Source: Bacteroidales bacterium
GTDB taxonomy: Bacteria; Bacteroidota; Bacteroidia; Bacteroidales; UBA932
Direction: 5' to 3'
Length of the DNA: 41,814 nucleotides
Assembly (NCBI GenBank): GCA_017527415.1
Contig: JAFXQA010000006.1
Span: 1-41,814, forward strand
Part shown: piece after piece, positions 7,296 through 14,782 of the stretch
Layout of the letters: each line of letters opens with the position of its first letter
Numbering within the stretch: position 1 is the stretch's first letter
Translations under genes and position numbers: made by a program
Notes under the pieces: generated by a model
The model's input: the letters and a program-made list of their open reading frames with translations, nothing else
Database searches by the model: none
Told to the model about the DNA's origin: nothing

Positions 7296-9005
7296 ATGAA
7301 ACGACTGTTTCTTTTTTTGCTTACCGCCTTAATGATAATGGCGACTTTCTCTTGTGTCAAAGAGAAAACCCCGACGCCGTCGGAACAGGAAACACCAGAG
7401 ACGCCGGAAACTCCGACAGATCCTGAAGAGCCCATTTCATCCAAGGGAGCCTATAAACACGTCGTGATTATCGGTGTGGACGGCGCAGGTGCTTTCTTCA
7501 AGGATACGCCGACTCCCCGGCTCGACGAGATTTTCGCCGGACAGGCCACTACCTGCCGATCCAAGACCTCGTTCCCTACCATCAGTGCGCAGTGCTGGGC
7601 TTCGATGCTCCACGGCGTTCTTCCCGAATTTCACGGCATCACCAACAGTATCTCTGAGGACAGGACGCTGTATTATCCCCCTAAGAGTCCGTATCCGTCC
7701 CTCTTCAGGGTAGCGCGCGAAGCCCGTCCGGATGCCAAGCTGGCATCTTTCGTCAGCTGGTATGCCATCAATAACGGTATTATCGAGCGGAATCTCGGGG
7801 TGGAAATGGGAGAGACGAAGGACGATGACCCGGAGATAGCGCGTCTGGTGGCGGATTATCTTTCCACTAATGCGCCTATGCTCCTGTTTGTGCATTTCGG
7901 ATCGCCCGATGTGGTGGGGGAGAAACAAGGTTTCGGCACTGAAGCGCAACTGAAGGCCATCAGCGACCTTGATACCTACATCGGATGGATTTACGACCTG
8001 CTGAAGTTGAAGGGGCTCCTTGACGATACGCTGATCATCGTTACGGCCGATCATGGAGGAATCGGGAAGACCCACGGTGGAAATTCGGATGCAGAAAGGT
8101 ATGTGTTCCTCGGGGTTGCGGGAAAAACGGTCGCCGAGGGCACCATCGAAGATGCCGAATCCCGTGATGTCGCGGCGATTGCCGCCTATGCATTGGGCCT
8201 TGAATGCCCTGAAACCTGGACGGGGCACGTCCCTGCCGGCGTGTTCCAGGACGTTACGGAGGTCGGAACGCGCGCGGAAGGGGAACTTCCCGGTGCGAAG
8301 TACCGCCGTCACGCGACTTCGCCAACGCCTGAACTTGGTACTGTGGAAGCCCTGCTTTCCGGGCACAAGGTCACGGCTTACTTCCCGTTCGACGGGACTG
8401 CCGACGACGCTTTCAACAAGGTGCAGACCACCTCTTCCGGAACGCTGCAGTATGCCGACGCCTACTTTGGGAAAGGCATTGCACTGAACAAGGGATACGT
8501 GAGCCTGAAGGACGTGAAGGTCGGCACAGGATCTTTCTCGGCGGCCTTATGGCTGAAAGCCACGCTGCCCACGCCCGCAGCGGCTGATCCGGGAGTGATT
8601 TCCAATAAAAACTGGAACGAGGGCGTGTACAAGGGATTCATTCTCTCCCTGAGAGGGTCCCGCGACTTGAAATTCAATGTGGGAGACGGCAGCAAGACAA
8701 GGATGGATTTTGTCCGGCCGCTTCCGACCGATTTCGACGAAGGCTGGATGCATGTCATCCTGACCGTCGACCGGGAGAATAAGAAGGTGCGTATCTACTA
8801 CGATTTTGTCGCCGACGGTGTCGAGTCGGATATTCCCGCCGGGCTTTCCACCATTTCCTTCGACGACCTGTCTTTCAATATCGGCCAGGACGGTACCGGA
8901 AAACTCGGGTATAAACTGCCTGCGCAGATGGACGAACTCATCCTTACGGCTGATGTGTTGACCGAAGGGGATGTCGCTGCCTTGAAAGCGCATTATACGA
9001 AGTAG
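7296..9005 (+). CDS. Type I phosphodiesterase/nucleotide pyrophosphatase-like lipoprotein with LamG domain
   Basis: A 569-residue lipoprotein. Its signal ends in a lipobox-like MATFSC, followed by a Pro/Thr/Glu-rich spacer. The alkaline-phosphatase-superfamily domain (about 50-310) shows metal ligand Asp62 in VIIGVDGAG, a candidate nucleophile Thr95 in SFPTISAQCW, and Asp252-His253 in TADHGG with a later His in THGG. This is the pattern of the NPP/type I phosphodiesterase group, which cleaves phosphodiester or pyrophosphate bonds. The C-terminal part (about 360-565) looks like a laminin-G/concanavalin-type domain, often carbohydrate-binding. ATG 7296 is chosen because it starts the signal peptide and fits the promoter at 7243. 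Only one base separates it from the glycosidase. The substrate is not visible. Confidence 0.87.
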   Translation: MKRLFLFLLTALMIMATFSCVKEKTPTPSEQETPETPETPTDPEEPISSKGAYKHVVIIGVDGAGAFFKDTPTPRLDEIFAGQATTCRSKTSFPTISAQCWASMLHGVLPEFHGITNSISEDRTLYYPPKSPYPSLFRVAREARPDAKLASFVSWYAINNGIIERNLGVEMGETKDDDPEIARLVADYLSTNAPMLLFVHFGSPDVVGEKQGFGTEAQLKAISDLDTYIGWIYDLLKLKGLLDDTLIIVTADHGGIGKTHGGNSDAERYVFLGVAGKTVAEGTIEDAESRDVAAIAAYALGLECPETWTGHVPAGVFQDVTEVGTRAEGELPGAKYRRHATSPTPELGTVEALLSGHKVTAYFPFDGTADDAFNKVQTTSSGTLQYADAYFGKGIALNKGYVSLKDVKVGTGSFSAALWLKATLPTPAAADPGVISNKNWNEGVYKGFILSLRGSRDLKFNVGDGSKTRMDFVRPLPTDFDEGWMHVILTVDRENKKVRIYYDFVADGVESDIPAGLSTISFDDLSFNIGQDGTGKLGYKLPAQMDELILTADVLTEGDVAALKAHYTK

Positions 9006-9006
9006 T

Positions 9007-10386
9007 ATGAAATTACGCATTATTGCAGCCATGCTGCTGCTCTTGGGCGGAGGGATGCTCCACGCCCAGCCGAAGGTCTCGGTCGATCCGGCTTCGGTGA
9101 CAGGCCCGATCAAGCGGATGAATGCCGCTAACAACGGCCCCGTTGATGAGAATATGGAGGCCTACAAGGCGCTTCGCATCCCCTACGCCCGGACGCACGA
9201 TACGCCGTTAGGAAGCTCCTACGGCGTCCATTTGATCGATATCAATGCGGTATTTCCGGATTTCAAGGCAAATCCCGACAAACCCGGATCGTATGATTTT
9301 ACGAACAGTGATGTGGTGCTTCTGGATATGCAGAAGGCGGGCACCCGGCCTTTCTACCGCCTGGGCCAGAGCATCGAACACCACAAAAAGAAGTACGGCG
9401 TCTATCCTCCTGCCGATTATAAGAAGTGGGCAAAGATCTGTGAGCATATCATCCGTCATTACAATGAGGGATGGGCGGACGGCTTCCACATGGGCATCGA
9501 ATACTGGGAAATCTGGAATGAGCCGGACCTGGACCAGCCGGATGACCGCTGGAAGACGGATCCCCGCACCTGGGCCGGAACCATGGAGCAGTTCAACAGT
9601 TTGTATATCATTACGGCAAAGCATCTGAAAAAGTGCTTCCCCAACTTGAAAATCGGTGGCCCCGCGATGGCCAATCCCCGCAGGTACGGTCCGGATTTCC
9701 TGGATGCCGTGGGGGCCGCCGGGGCACCGATGGACTTTTTCTCCTGGCACATGTATCATCGCAGGCCTGTTCGCGTTTCGGAAGATGTCCGCATCATCCG
9801 CGAACTGCTGGACGAAAAGGGATTAAAGGAGACCGAGTCCATCCTTAACGAATGGAACTATGTGCGCAGTTGGGAGGAAACGGACTTTTACAGCAAGCGC
9901 GTTCGTGCCAGCGTGAAGGGAGCCGCTTTCGTTGCGGGCGTCATGATCGAATGCCAGAATGCGCCGCTGGACATGCTGATGTATTACGACCTCCGTCCCG
10001 GCACCTCGTACAACGGGGCTTTTGCCCCCTATGTGTACGAAATCTGGCCATCCTACTGGCCCCTGTATTACTGGGCTGAACTTGTGGACTACGGCACGCA
10101 GGTATTCTCCGCCTGCAATGCGCAAAACATCTATACCTGTGCCGCAAAATCGGCGGACGGAAGCAGAATCCGCCTGCTCGTTGCGAGGTATCACAAGGAC
10201 GACGATCCGGTAGCGCCGTGTGAACTTGGCATCGACCTTCCTGCCGGATGGCAGGTTTCGCTCGTCCGGATGACGGATTCCAAAGGTCTGGACCGCAAAC
10301 TCTCGTCTGGCAGCACCCTGACCCTGGAATCCAACGCCATCGCACTGGTGGAGATCAGCATGTCCACCAACGCACTTTTTTATTAA
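9007..10386 (+). CDS. Secreted GH39-like glycoside hydrolase
   Basis: A 459-residue secreted enzyme with a signal peptide ending near LHAQ (residue 21). The catalytic barrel carries WEIWNEPD with Glu172 as likely acid/base and ILNEWNY with Glu282 as likely nucleophile. The pair, about 110 residues apart, is typical of clan GH-A, and the overall pattern resembles family GH39 (beta-xylosidase/iduronidase type). Family assignment by eye is tentative and substrate cannot be inferred. It begins one base after the phosphodiesterase stop and is surely co-transcribed with it. Its stop overlaps the convergent winged-helix gene by two bases. Confidence 0.82.
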   Translation: MKLRIIAAMLLLLGGGMLHAQPKVSVDPASVTGPIKRMNAANNGPVDENMEAYKALRIPYARTHDTPLGSSYGVHLIDINAVFPDFKANPDKPGSYDFTNSDVVLLDMQKAGTRPFYRLGQSIEHHKKKYGVYPPADYKKWAKICEHIIRHYNEGWADGFHMGIEYWEIWNEPDLDQPDDRWKTDPRTWAGTMEQFNSLYIITAKHLKKCFPNLKIGGPAMANPRRYGPDFLDAVGAAGAPMDFFSWHMYHRRPVRVSEDVRIIRELLDEKGLKETESILNEWNYVRSWEETDFYSKRVRASVKGAAFVAGVMIECQNAPLDMLMYYDLRPGTSYNGAFAPYVYEIWPSYWPLYYWAELVDYGTQVFSACNAQNIYTCAAKSADGSRIRLLVARYHKDDDPVAPCELGIDLPAGWQVSLVRMTDSKGLDRKLSSGSTLTLESNAIALVEISMSTNALFY

Positions 10387-10676
10387 AAGTCACCTGCCGA
10401 AAGGTATTCTTTCAGCGCATCCACATAGACTTTGAAAGCTTCCTGGCCTGCCGAGGTAATCTTGCATGTGGTGCGGGGCATCTTGCCCTTGAAGCCTTTC
10501 TCTACCGTGATGTAACCTGCCGTGGTGAGTTTGTCTATCTGCACGCTAAGGTTCCCGGAGGTGGCCCCCGTCTGCTTTTTCAGATAGGAGAAATCGGCCT
10601 CTTCGACTCCGGCCAGGATACTCATTACCGCCAGCCGGAGTTCCGAGTGAAGAATTGGATCTAATTTCGGGAACAT
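10383..10676 (-). CDS. Winged-helix transcriptional regulator
   Basis: A 97-residue DNA-binding protein almost entirely made of a winged helix. It has a helix-turn-helix around residues 25-55 (YLKKQTGATSGNLSVQIDKL) and a wing at about 56-72 (GYITVEKGFKGKMPRT). This is the small HTH_34/MarR-like type. It is the second gene of an operon, 3 bases after the membrane-protein gene. Regulators of this kind are often encoded with a membrane protein and control their own operon, and the overlapping inverted repeats in the promoter at 11369-11390 fit that. The inducing signal is unknown. Confidence 0.88.
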   Translation of the reverse strand: MFPKLDPILHSELRLAVMSILAGVEEADFSYLKKQTGATSGNLSVQIDKLTTAGYITVEKGFKGKMPRTTCKITSAGQEAFKVYVDALKEYLSAGDF

Positions 10677-10679
10677 AGA

Positions 10680-11309
10680 TTACTTGTACTGCTGTTTGAC
10701 AATAAGGCCGGTTGCTGCCAGGACAATACCCGCAAAAGTGAAGATGAACATCTGCTCGGCTTCTGCCTGGGCGATATAAAATATGGCCAGGCCTCCGATA
10801 CCGGTAATCCATCCCGCAATCTTTATCGTCCAGTTCTTGAGAGCGATGCCGCTGATGGTCTCAGCCATGCCGAAAAGAATGACGATCTGCGCTGTCAGGG
10901 TTGCACCAAGGACGATAGCCGTAATCTGGCTGTTCCCGAACTGGCTGTAGAGCACCGTAAAGAGAGCGATGGAGCAGGCAAATATGCCGAAGGTGCCCCA
11001 GATGCCACCGTTGATGCGGCTGATGAAGTTTTCTGCACGGGGCGCGGCGTCCTTGGTTTTCATCCACCTGGCAAGGGGATAACCGATCGCGGGAAGCGCA
11101 AACCATAGATTGTTCCATATCGCATTCCCGGTAGTTTTCCATAAGGTGTAGACCAGAACGGAGAAGAAAGTGAGCAGAATTCCCCACAAGACAAAGAATT
11201 TTCCGCTGTTGCGGACAATCTCCTTGCGGTTGTTGTTCATGGTTTCGGTGATTAGCTTCAGGCTTTCCTGAGCCGTCATTTCTTTGATTTGTTCCATTGT
11301 ATTAGCCAT
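10680..11309 (-). CDS. Six-helix membrane protein co-encoded with winged-helix regulator
   Basis: A 209-residue integral membrane protein with a soluble N-terminus of about 35 residues and then about six hydrophobic segments (FFVLWGILLTFFSVLVY, LWFALPAIGYPLA, IWGTFGIFACSIALF, AIVLGATLTAQIVILFG, IKIAGWITGIGGLAIFYIA, MFIFTFAGIVLAATGLIV). I recognise no transporter or enzyme motif. It is first in a two-gene operon with the winged-helix regulator, under the promoter at 11363-11394. A role as a regulated membrane partner is inference. Confidence 0.85.
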   Translation of the reverse strand: MANTMEQIKEMTAQESLKLITETMNNNRKEIVRNSGKFFVLWGILLTFFSVLVYTLWKTTGNAIWNNLWFALPAIGYPLARWMKTKDAAPRAENFISRINGGIWGTFGIFACSIALFTVLYSQFGNSQITAIVLGATLTAQIVILFGMAETISGIALKNWTIKIAGWITGIGGLAIFYIAQAEAEQMFIFTFAGIVLAATGLIVKQQYK

Positions 11310-11362
11310 TTAACTTGTTTTCGTGACCAAGCGAAGCTGCGCAGTCTGCCTTTGTCGCGGTG

Positions 11363-11394
11363 CAAATATAAACAAGTTTACAATATAAACCAAA
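11363..11394 (-). promoter_or_regulatory. Promoter of the membrane protein/winged-helix operon
   Basis: On the reverse strand TTTG (11394-11391), a 20-base spacer, then TATATTTG (11370-11363), a full consensus match. The leader to ATG 11309 is about 45-50 bases. Confidence 0.8.
11369..11390. promoter_or_regulatory. Candidate autoregulatory operator between the promoter boxes
   Basis: Three half-sites alternate in orientation: TAAAC (11369-11373), two bases, GTTTA (11376-11380), five bases, TAAAC (11386-11390). They fill the spacer between the -33 and -7 boxes, so a bound dimer would block RNA polymerase. The winged-helix protein encoded downstream is the obvious candidate binder (inference). 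Confidence 0.55.
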
Positions 11395-11456
11395 TTTTTC
11401 TGGAATTATTGATAACTTTGAGCGTCGGATATAGGAGAACATAATTGACCAAAATT

Positions 11457-11558
11457 ATGAGAATCAGACCCGAAAGACCAGATGATTACCATGCGGTTGA
11501 GAGCCTCACCCGCGAGGCTTTTTGGAATGAAATAAAAACATTACCTTTGAATCAGTAA
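11457..11558 (+). pseudogene. N-terminal stub of a GNAT acetyltransferase
   Basis: An ATG at 11457 opens a 33-codon frame whose first 24 residues (MRIRPERPDDYHAVESLTRE then AFWN) match the conserved start of GNAT-family N-acetyltransferases. The reading then turns into unrelated sequence and stops at 11558. The acetyl-CoA-binding part is absent, so it cannot be an active enzyme. A TAACTTTG -7 element at 11413-11420 may be its old promoter. The break lies close to the promoter of the next gene, so a deletion or insertion here probably removed the rest. Confidence 0.65.
11521..11549 (+). promoter_or_regulatory. Promoter of the membrane protein at 11574
   Basis: TACCTTTG at 11542-11549 matches the -7 consensus, and TTTG at 11521-11524 is 17 bases upstream, slightly short of the usual 19-21. 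The start codon lies 24 bases further on. The boxes lie inside the GNAT stub. Confidence 0.5.
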
Positions 11559-11573
11559 ACCCTAATTCAAAAC

Positions 11574-12557
11574 ATGAAACTAAAAGTTACTATCCTTTCC
11601 ATTGTGCTGTTCTGCATGCCTTTACTGGCATCTGCCCAGAACTATGTCATTGACAATATCTTTGGCAAGGACAGCGTTGCCCTTGTTACGGGCATTAAAG
11701 ACAAGACGGTGTCTGCCGGTTATGGGGCAAGCAAAAACAAAAAAGTCCAGGAAGTTAGTGTTGATACGGTTTTTGTCCGTAACGGAGAAAGTGTCCGCCT
11801 GAAAGATGTCAAAAAGGATTCCCTCCGGCTTCTGCATCTGCTGGTTGAAGAAGTGTCAGTTGTATACGGCAAGAACACTTACTATACGTTTGCCAGTAAT
11901 CTGAAGTTTTCTGAAAACAATCCTGAGGGCACTGTGGACTCCCTTACGGCACGCCTGAAGAACCATAAAGATATTGATATCCATGGCAAAGACAGGTGGC
12001 TTTTCGCCAGATGGCTTATTCTTGCGCTGCTGATCCTTGGCTTTGCAAGCGTGCTGTTGACCATCTTCAGGGGTGGGGTGGGCCGGCTCATGCTTGTGAT
12101 TGCAATAGTGTTGATGGACGTCTACATCTTTATGATCGGAGTGGATACGGCCGCATGGTTCATCAACAGCAACCTAACATCGGAGGTTTTCAGCCTTATT
12201 TGTATCTGCCTGTTCCTTGCGTACTTCGCCCTTACCGTACGTATTGTCGTCTCCTTGTTCAAGACGAAAGCAGCCGGTTCAATTCTGTTCGCCATCCTTC
12301 TGATTATTCTGGGAATTCCGATGCTCGGCCTTTCTTATCTCGTGGTCTTCAGCGTTGCGATGGCCCTGCTGTTCAAGTATTGGTGGATTGGTGCGGCCCT
12401 TGTCGGCATCATTATTCTGCTCTGCCTGCCGGAAGTAAAAGAAGGCGAGCTAGAAAGAATGAGGCAAGATAGCGCGGAAGCCGAGAAAAAAAGGGAAGCA
12501 AAAAAAACTGCAGAACAATTCGAGAGGTCATATTATAAAAAAGTTTGGGATAAATAA
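11574..12557 (+). CDS. Uncharacterised exported/membrane protein
   Basis: A 327-residue protein I do not recognise. It has a signal peptide (residues 1-21, ending ASAQ), an extracytoplasmic region of about 120 residues rich in Val, Asp and Lys, then five or six hydrophobic helices from about residue 142 to 280 (for example WLILALLILGFASVLLTIF and GSILFAILLIILGIPMLGL). The C-terminus is highly charged (residues 285-327, Glu/Lys/Arg-rich), probably cytoplasmic and coiled. It sits alone between a GNAT stub and a methyltransferase remnant. Base composition is a little more AT-rich than in the core genes, which suggests an accessory gene. Confidence 0.75.
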   Translation: MKLKVTILSIVLFCMPLLASAQNYVIDNIFGKDSVALVTGIKDKTVSAGYGASKNKKVQEVSVDTVFVRNGESVRLKDVKKDSLRLLHLLVEEVSVVYGKNTYYTFASNLKFSENNPEGTVDSLTARLKNHKDIDIHGKDRWLFARWLILALLILGFASVLLTIFRGGVGRLMLVIAIVLMDVYIFMIGVDTAAWFINSNLTSEVFSLICICLFLAYFALTVRIVVSLFKTKAAGSILFAILLIILGIPMLGLSYLVVFSVAMALLFKYWWIGAALVGIIILLCLPEVKEGELERMRQDSAEAEKKREAKKTAEQFERSYYKKVWDK

Positions 12558-12564
12558 TATAGAT

Positions 12565-12889
12565 ATGACGTTCGATACCTTCGGAGATAAATATGAGATA
12601 TTCCTGCCACTGATTGATCTCCTAAAAGGCAGGTTCCATATCGTTGCGGCCTTCGCTTCGGTTGACGATCAGGCCGGGCCGTATTGGTATCGGCCGTAGT
12701 ATTTCTTGCTTGCTACCTGCTATGCCGCTGGTGCTGGCTTCTCCCGTCTCCTTTGCCATCATGCTTCTATACATCCCTCTGATTGCAAAACGCATTGCGA
12801 ATGAAGAGAAGGTCCTGGAAGAAGGGCTGGAAGGCTACAAGGAATACAAGCAGAGGGTTAAATACAAAGTGATACCTTTCATCTGGTAG
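12565..12889 (+). pseudogene. Remnant of an isoprenylcysteine methyltransferase-like gene
   Basis: The frame ending at 12889 encodes a C-terminus resembling the ICMT/PEMT-type membrane methyltransferases: a hydrophobic helix (MPLVLASPVSFAIMLLYIPL) followed by RIANEEKVLEEGLEGYKEY and a final VIPFIW. The upstream part expected for the family is missing. A different frame, open from ATG 12565 to a stop at 12699, contains AGPYWYRP, which could be the broken GPYxxVRHP motif, so a frameshift near 12690-12720 plus loss of the N-terminal helices is likely. A short expressed fragment from 12644 cannot be excluded. Confidence 0.55.
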
Positions 12890-13080
12890 ATTCCAGGTTA
12901 TCGGTCTCTCGGTTCTTAAGCCAGTAGGAATATAGCGTATTATATGCAGCGGATAAGTGGTTGATATTCAACTATATGCTTAAAACAGATCAGCAGAATT
13001 GGCCGATTTGTTTTCAGTAAATCGCTGATTCACATACACTTAGGTGCCGCAGGGAGAAGCCCGGCCCCGGCAACAAAATA

Positions 13081-13103
13081 GCCAGCCCCCGAAAAGGCTG
13101 GCC
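13081..13103 (-). terminator. Duplicate of the tRNA-Leu terminator hairpin
   Basis: GCCAGCC and GGCTGGC arms (13081-13087, 13096-13102) are the same hairpin that follows the intact tRNA gene. Here no complete RNA gene precedes it, so it is a relic of the duplication. Confidence 0.55.
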
Positions 13104-13106
13104 ATG

Positions 13107-13128
13107 TGCCTCGGATGAGACTCGAACT
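13107..13128 (-). pseudogene. 3' fragment of tRNA-Leu
   Basis: These 22 bases are identical to the 3' end of the tRNA-Leu gene at 14761-14782: the 3' acceptor strand and part of the T arm. The remaining 63 bases of a tRNA are missing. This is the pattern left by integration into, or a duplication of, a tRNA gene end. Confidence 0.75.
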
Positions 13129-13230
13129 ATTGGGTGGAAATATCTGGTAATCAGTCAGATGAGAATAACCGAGATGTTTTTACGGAAACCATACTGAAAC
13201 ATTTTCGTCCGTCAGTGTCTTTCTATGACA

Positions 13231-14259
13231 CTAATTGTCATCATTCTTCGAATTCTCTTTGGCTTCTTTCTCCAGTTGTTTTATGGTGTCAAGATAGGCC
13301 TGCTCAACAGGAGAAAGAGTCTTGACCTGATACTTGCGGTATTCTTTCTCGGCTTTTTCCATGGCCTGTTGGTGGCTTACTGAACCGGCATCCAAAAGAA
13401 TCTGTTCTCCAGTGCCGGAGAGGATACCATCCAATTGCTTGATATAGTCCTCCATATACATGGGCCGATGACGGATAGCCTGTATTTCTGCAAAGTCAAA
13501 ATATCCGGAAACTATGTTGTTGAGAACTTTTAATTCATCGGCTGTCAAATAGTTCTTTGCAATCTTGGTGTCTTTTAATGTGGGCAACTCTCCCTCGAAG
13601 GTAGAAAGCCCCATAAACGGCTTGTCGGCATCTGCCCTCTCATATATCAGTTCTGCTGCGGTATGGCCGTGCGCTGCATAATGAAGCTTATTCTGGACAA
13701 TCTTGAAGAAGCGGACGGACTCATCGGCCTTGGGATCATAATCCACGCTTGTGGCATAAAGGTCAAGAACTTGCCGATAGAGAACCTTCTCTGAGGAGCG
13801 GATATCCCTGATTCGGTCCAATAGCTCTTTCCAATACATCCCTCCGCCATTTCCCTTGAGCCGCTTGTCGTCCATGGTGAAACCTTTGACGATATATTCG
13901 TGGAGACGCTGCGTGGCCCATTGGCGAAAGCGAGTACCAACGATGGAATGAACACGATAACCTACAGAAATGATGACGTCAAGGTTATAACAAAGGACCT
14001 CATGAATCTGAGTTTTCCCCTCTATGGCGCCGTGTGGAGTGGTTGTTCGGAATTTCCGAACAACCACTGATTCATCAAGTTCCCCTTCCTTGAAAATATT
14101 GGAGATGTGTTCACTGATTGTTGATTTTGCTTTATTGAACAAAACGCTCAATTGATCTTGGGTCAGCCACACAGTCTCATTATCCAGCCTTACATCCAAC
14201 TGAACGATTCCATCGTCTGACTGGTAAATGATAATCTCACCTTTATTGTTGTTTTCCAT
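13231..14259 (-). CDS. RhuM-family protein
   Basis: A 342-residue cytoplasmic protein of the virulence RhuM family. Visible signatures include an N-terminal winged-helix-like region (about 28-75, VWLTQDQLSVLFNKAKSTIS), the family block YNLDVIISVGYRVHS at about 90-104, FRQWATQRLHEYIVKGF at about 110-126, and a C-terminal Lys/Glu-rich helix. The family was named from a Salmonella pathogenicity island, is common on mobile and defence islands, and lacks a firm biochemical function. The gene is AT-richer than its neighbours and is the only gene between the direct repeats at 12907-13128 and 14571-14782, which points to horizontal acquisition. ATG 14259 lies 16 bases after a matching promoter element. 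Confidence 0.92.
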   Translation of the reverse strand: MENNNKGEIIIYQSDDGIVQLDVRLDNETVWLTQDQLSVLFNKAKSTISEHISNIFKEGELDESVVVRKFRTTTPHGAIEGKTQIHEVLCYNLDVIISVGYRVHSIVGTRFRQWATQRLHEYIVKGFTMDDKRLKGNGGGMYWKELLDRIRDIRSSEKVLYRQVLDLYATSVDYDPKADESVRFFKIVQNKLHYAAHGHTAAELIYERADADKPFMGLSTFEGELPTLKDTKIAKNYLTADELKVLNNIVSGYFDFAEIQAIRHRPMYMEDYIKQLDGILSGTGEQILLDAGSVSHQQAMEKAEKEYRKYQVKTLSPVEQAYLDTIKQLEKEAKENSKNDDN

Positions 14260-14274
14260 AACAAATCATTTTCC

Positions 14275-14308
14275 CAAATGTAGCGCTTTTTCTTTGGCCT
14301 TACAACAA
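14275..14308 (-). promoter_or_regulatory. Promoter of the RhuM-family gene
   Basis: On the reverse strand a TTGTTG box (14308-14303), a 20-base spacer, and TACATTTG (14282-14275) fit the Bacteroidota pattern. The start codon is at 14259, giving a very short leader. Confidence 0.65.
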
Positions 14309-14435
14309 CGAAATCGTTCTTTTCAGACCTGAGACATGAACATCATCATATTTGTGCCTCGGGCGGTGGTTAAGATATCGGTGGCTATCGTGAGTTAAAT
14401 CAAATATTCGAGAGGTGAAATAATTACCGGATAAG

Positions 14436-14562
14436 GTGACCGAAAGTGACCGAGAAAATGTCGCGAAAATGATGTATCTTCGCGATATCAACGTAAACCG
14501 ATATCAGGACTTCTTCGTCCTATCTACTTATTGTTCAACATCCGTAAACTTATATCAGGACT
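14436..14562 (+). other. Gene-less stretch with regulatory-like repeats
   Basis: The region 14310-14570 has no convincing gene but is full of ordered motifs. GTGACCGA occurs twice with a 10-base period (14436-14443, 14446-14453). TCGCGAA and TTCGCGA form an inverted repeat (14461-14467, 14479-14485) around a TATCTTCG -7-like element (14475-14482). A roughly 20-base direct repeat, CGTAAAC followed by ATATCAGGACT, occurs at 14492-14511 and 14543-14562. It may be a promoter region cut off from its gene, or protein-binding arms of a mobile unit. Confidence 0.4.
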
Positions 14563-14570
14563 AGACAGTT

Positions 14571-14782
14571 CTCCCGGTTCTTCTGCTAGGGAGAACACAG
14601 CGGCGGCCAAATAGCTGATATTCAGGCACTTGCTTAAAACAGGTTGGCAGAATTTTCCGATTTATTTCCGGTAAATCATTGATTTACAGATATTTAAGTG
14701 CTGCAAGAAGAAGCCAAGCTGCAGCAACAAAAAGGCCAGCCCCCGAAAAGGCTGGCCATGTGCCTCGGATGAGACTCGAACT
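14571..14782. repeat. Right copy of the long direct repeat, overlapping tRNA-Leu
   Basis: Homologous to 12907-13128. The last 48 bases (14735-14782) are identical in both copies, while the part before is clearly diverged but aligns nearly without gaps. This copy runs into a complete tRNA-Leu gene, whereas the left copy breaks off 22 bases into it. The distance between copies is 1654 bases. Confidence 0.8.
14728..14757 (-). terminator. Terminator of tRNA-Leu
   Basis: On the reverse strand a GGCCAGCC/GGCTGGCC stem (14757-14750, 14741-14734) with an 8-base loop is followed by a T tract. It begins 3 bases after the tRNA 3' end. Confidence 0.85.

Larger units (their letters stand above)
12907..13128. 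repeat. Left copy of the long direct repeat ending in tRNA-Leu sequence
   Basis: About 220 bases are homologous to 14571-14782. The outer part is diverged (for example GCTTAAAACAG, CCGATTT and TGATT blocks shared with scattered mismatches), but the last 48 bases (13081-13128) are identical to 14735-14782. The shared end covers a terminator hairpin and the last 22 bases of tRNA-Leu. No gene is seen in the 12900-13130 stretch apart from this repeat. Confidence 0.8.

Noticed and set aside
14300..14491. A 63-codon frame on the minus strand upstream of RhuM
   Set aside because: No recognisable motif, overlaps the regulatory-like repeats and the RhuM promoter, and has no promoter of its own.
12907..14782. 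The direct repeats read as a CRISPR array or as insertion-sequence ends
   Set aside because: There are only two copies 1.65 kb apart, in direct orientation, ending in tRNA sequence, and there is no transposase or spacer array.
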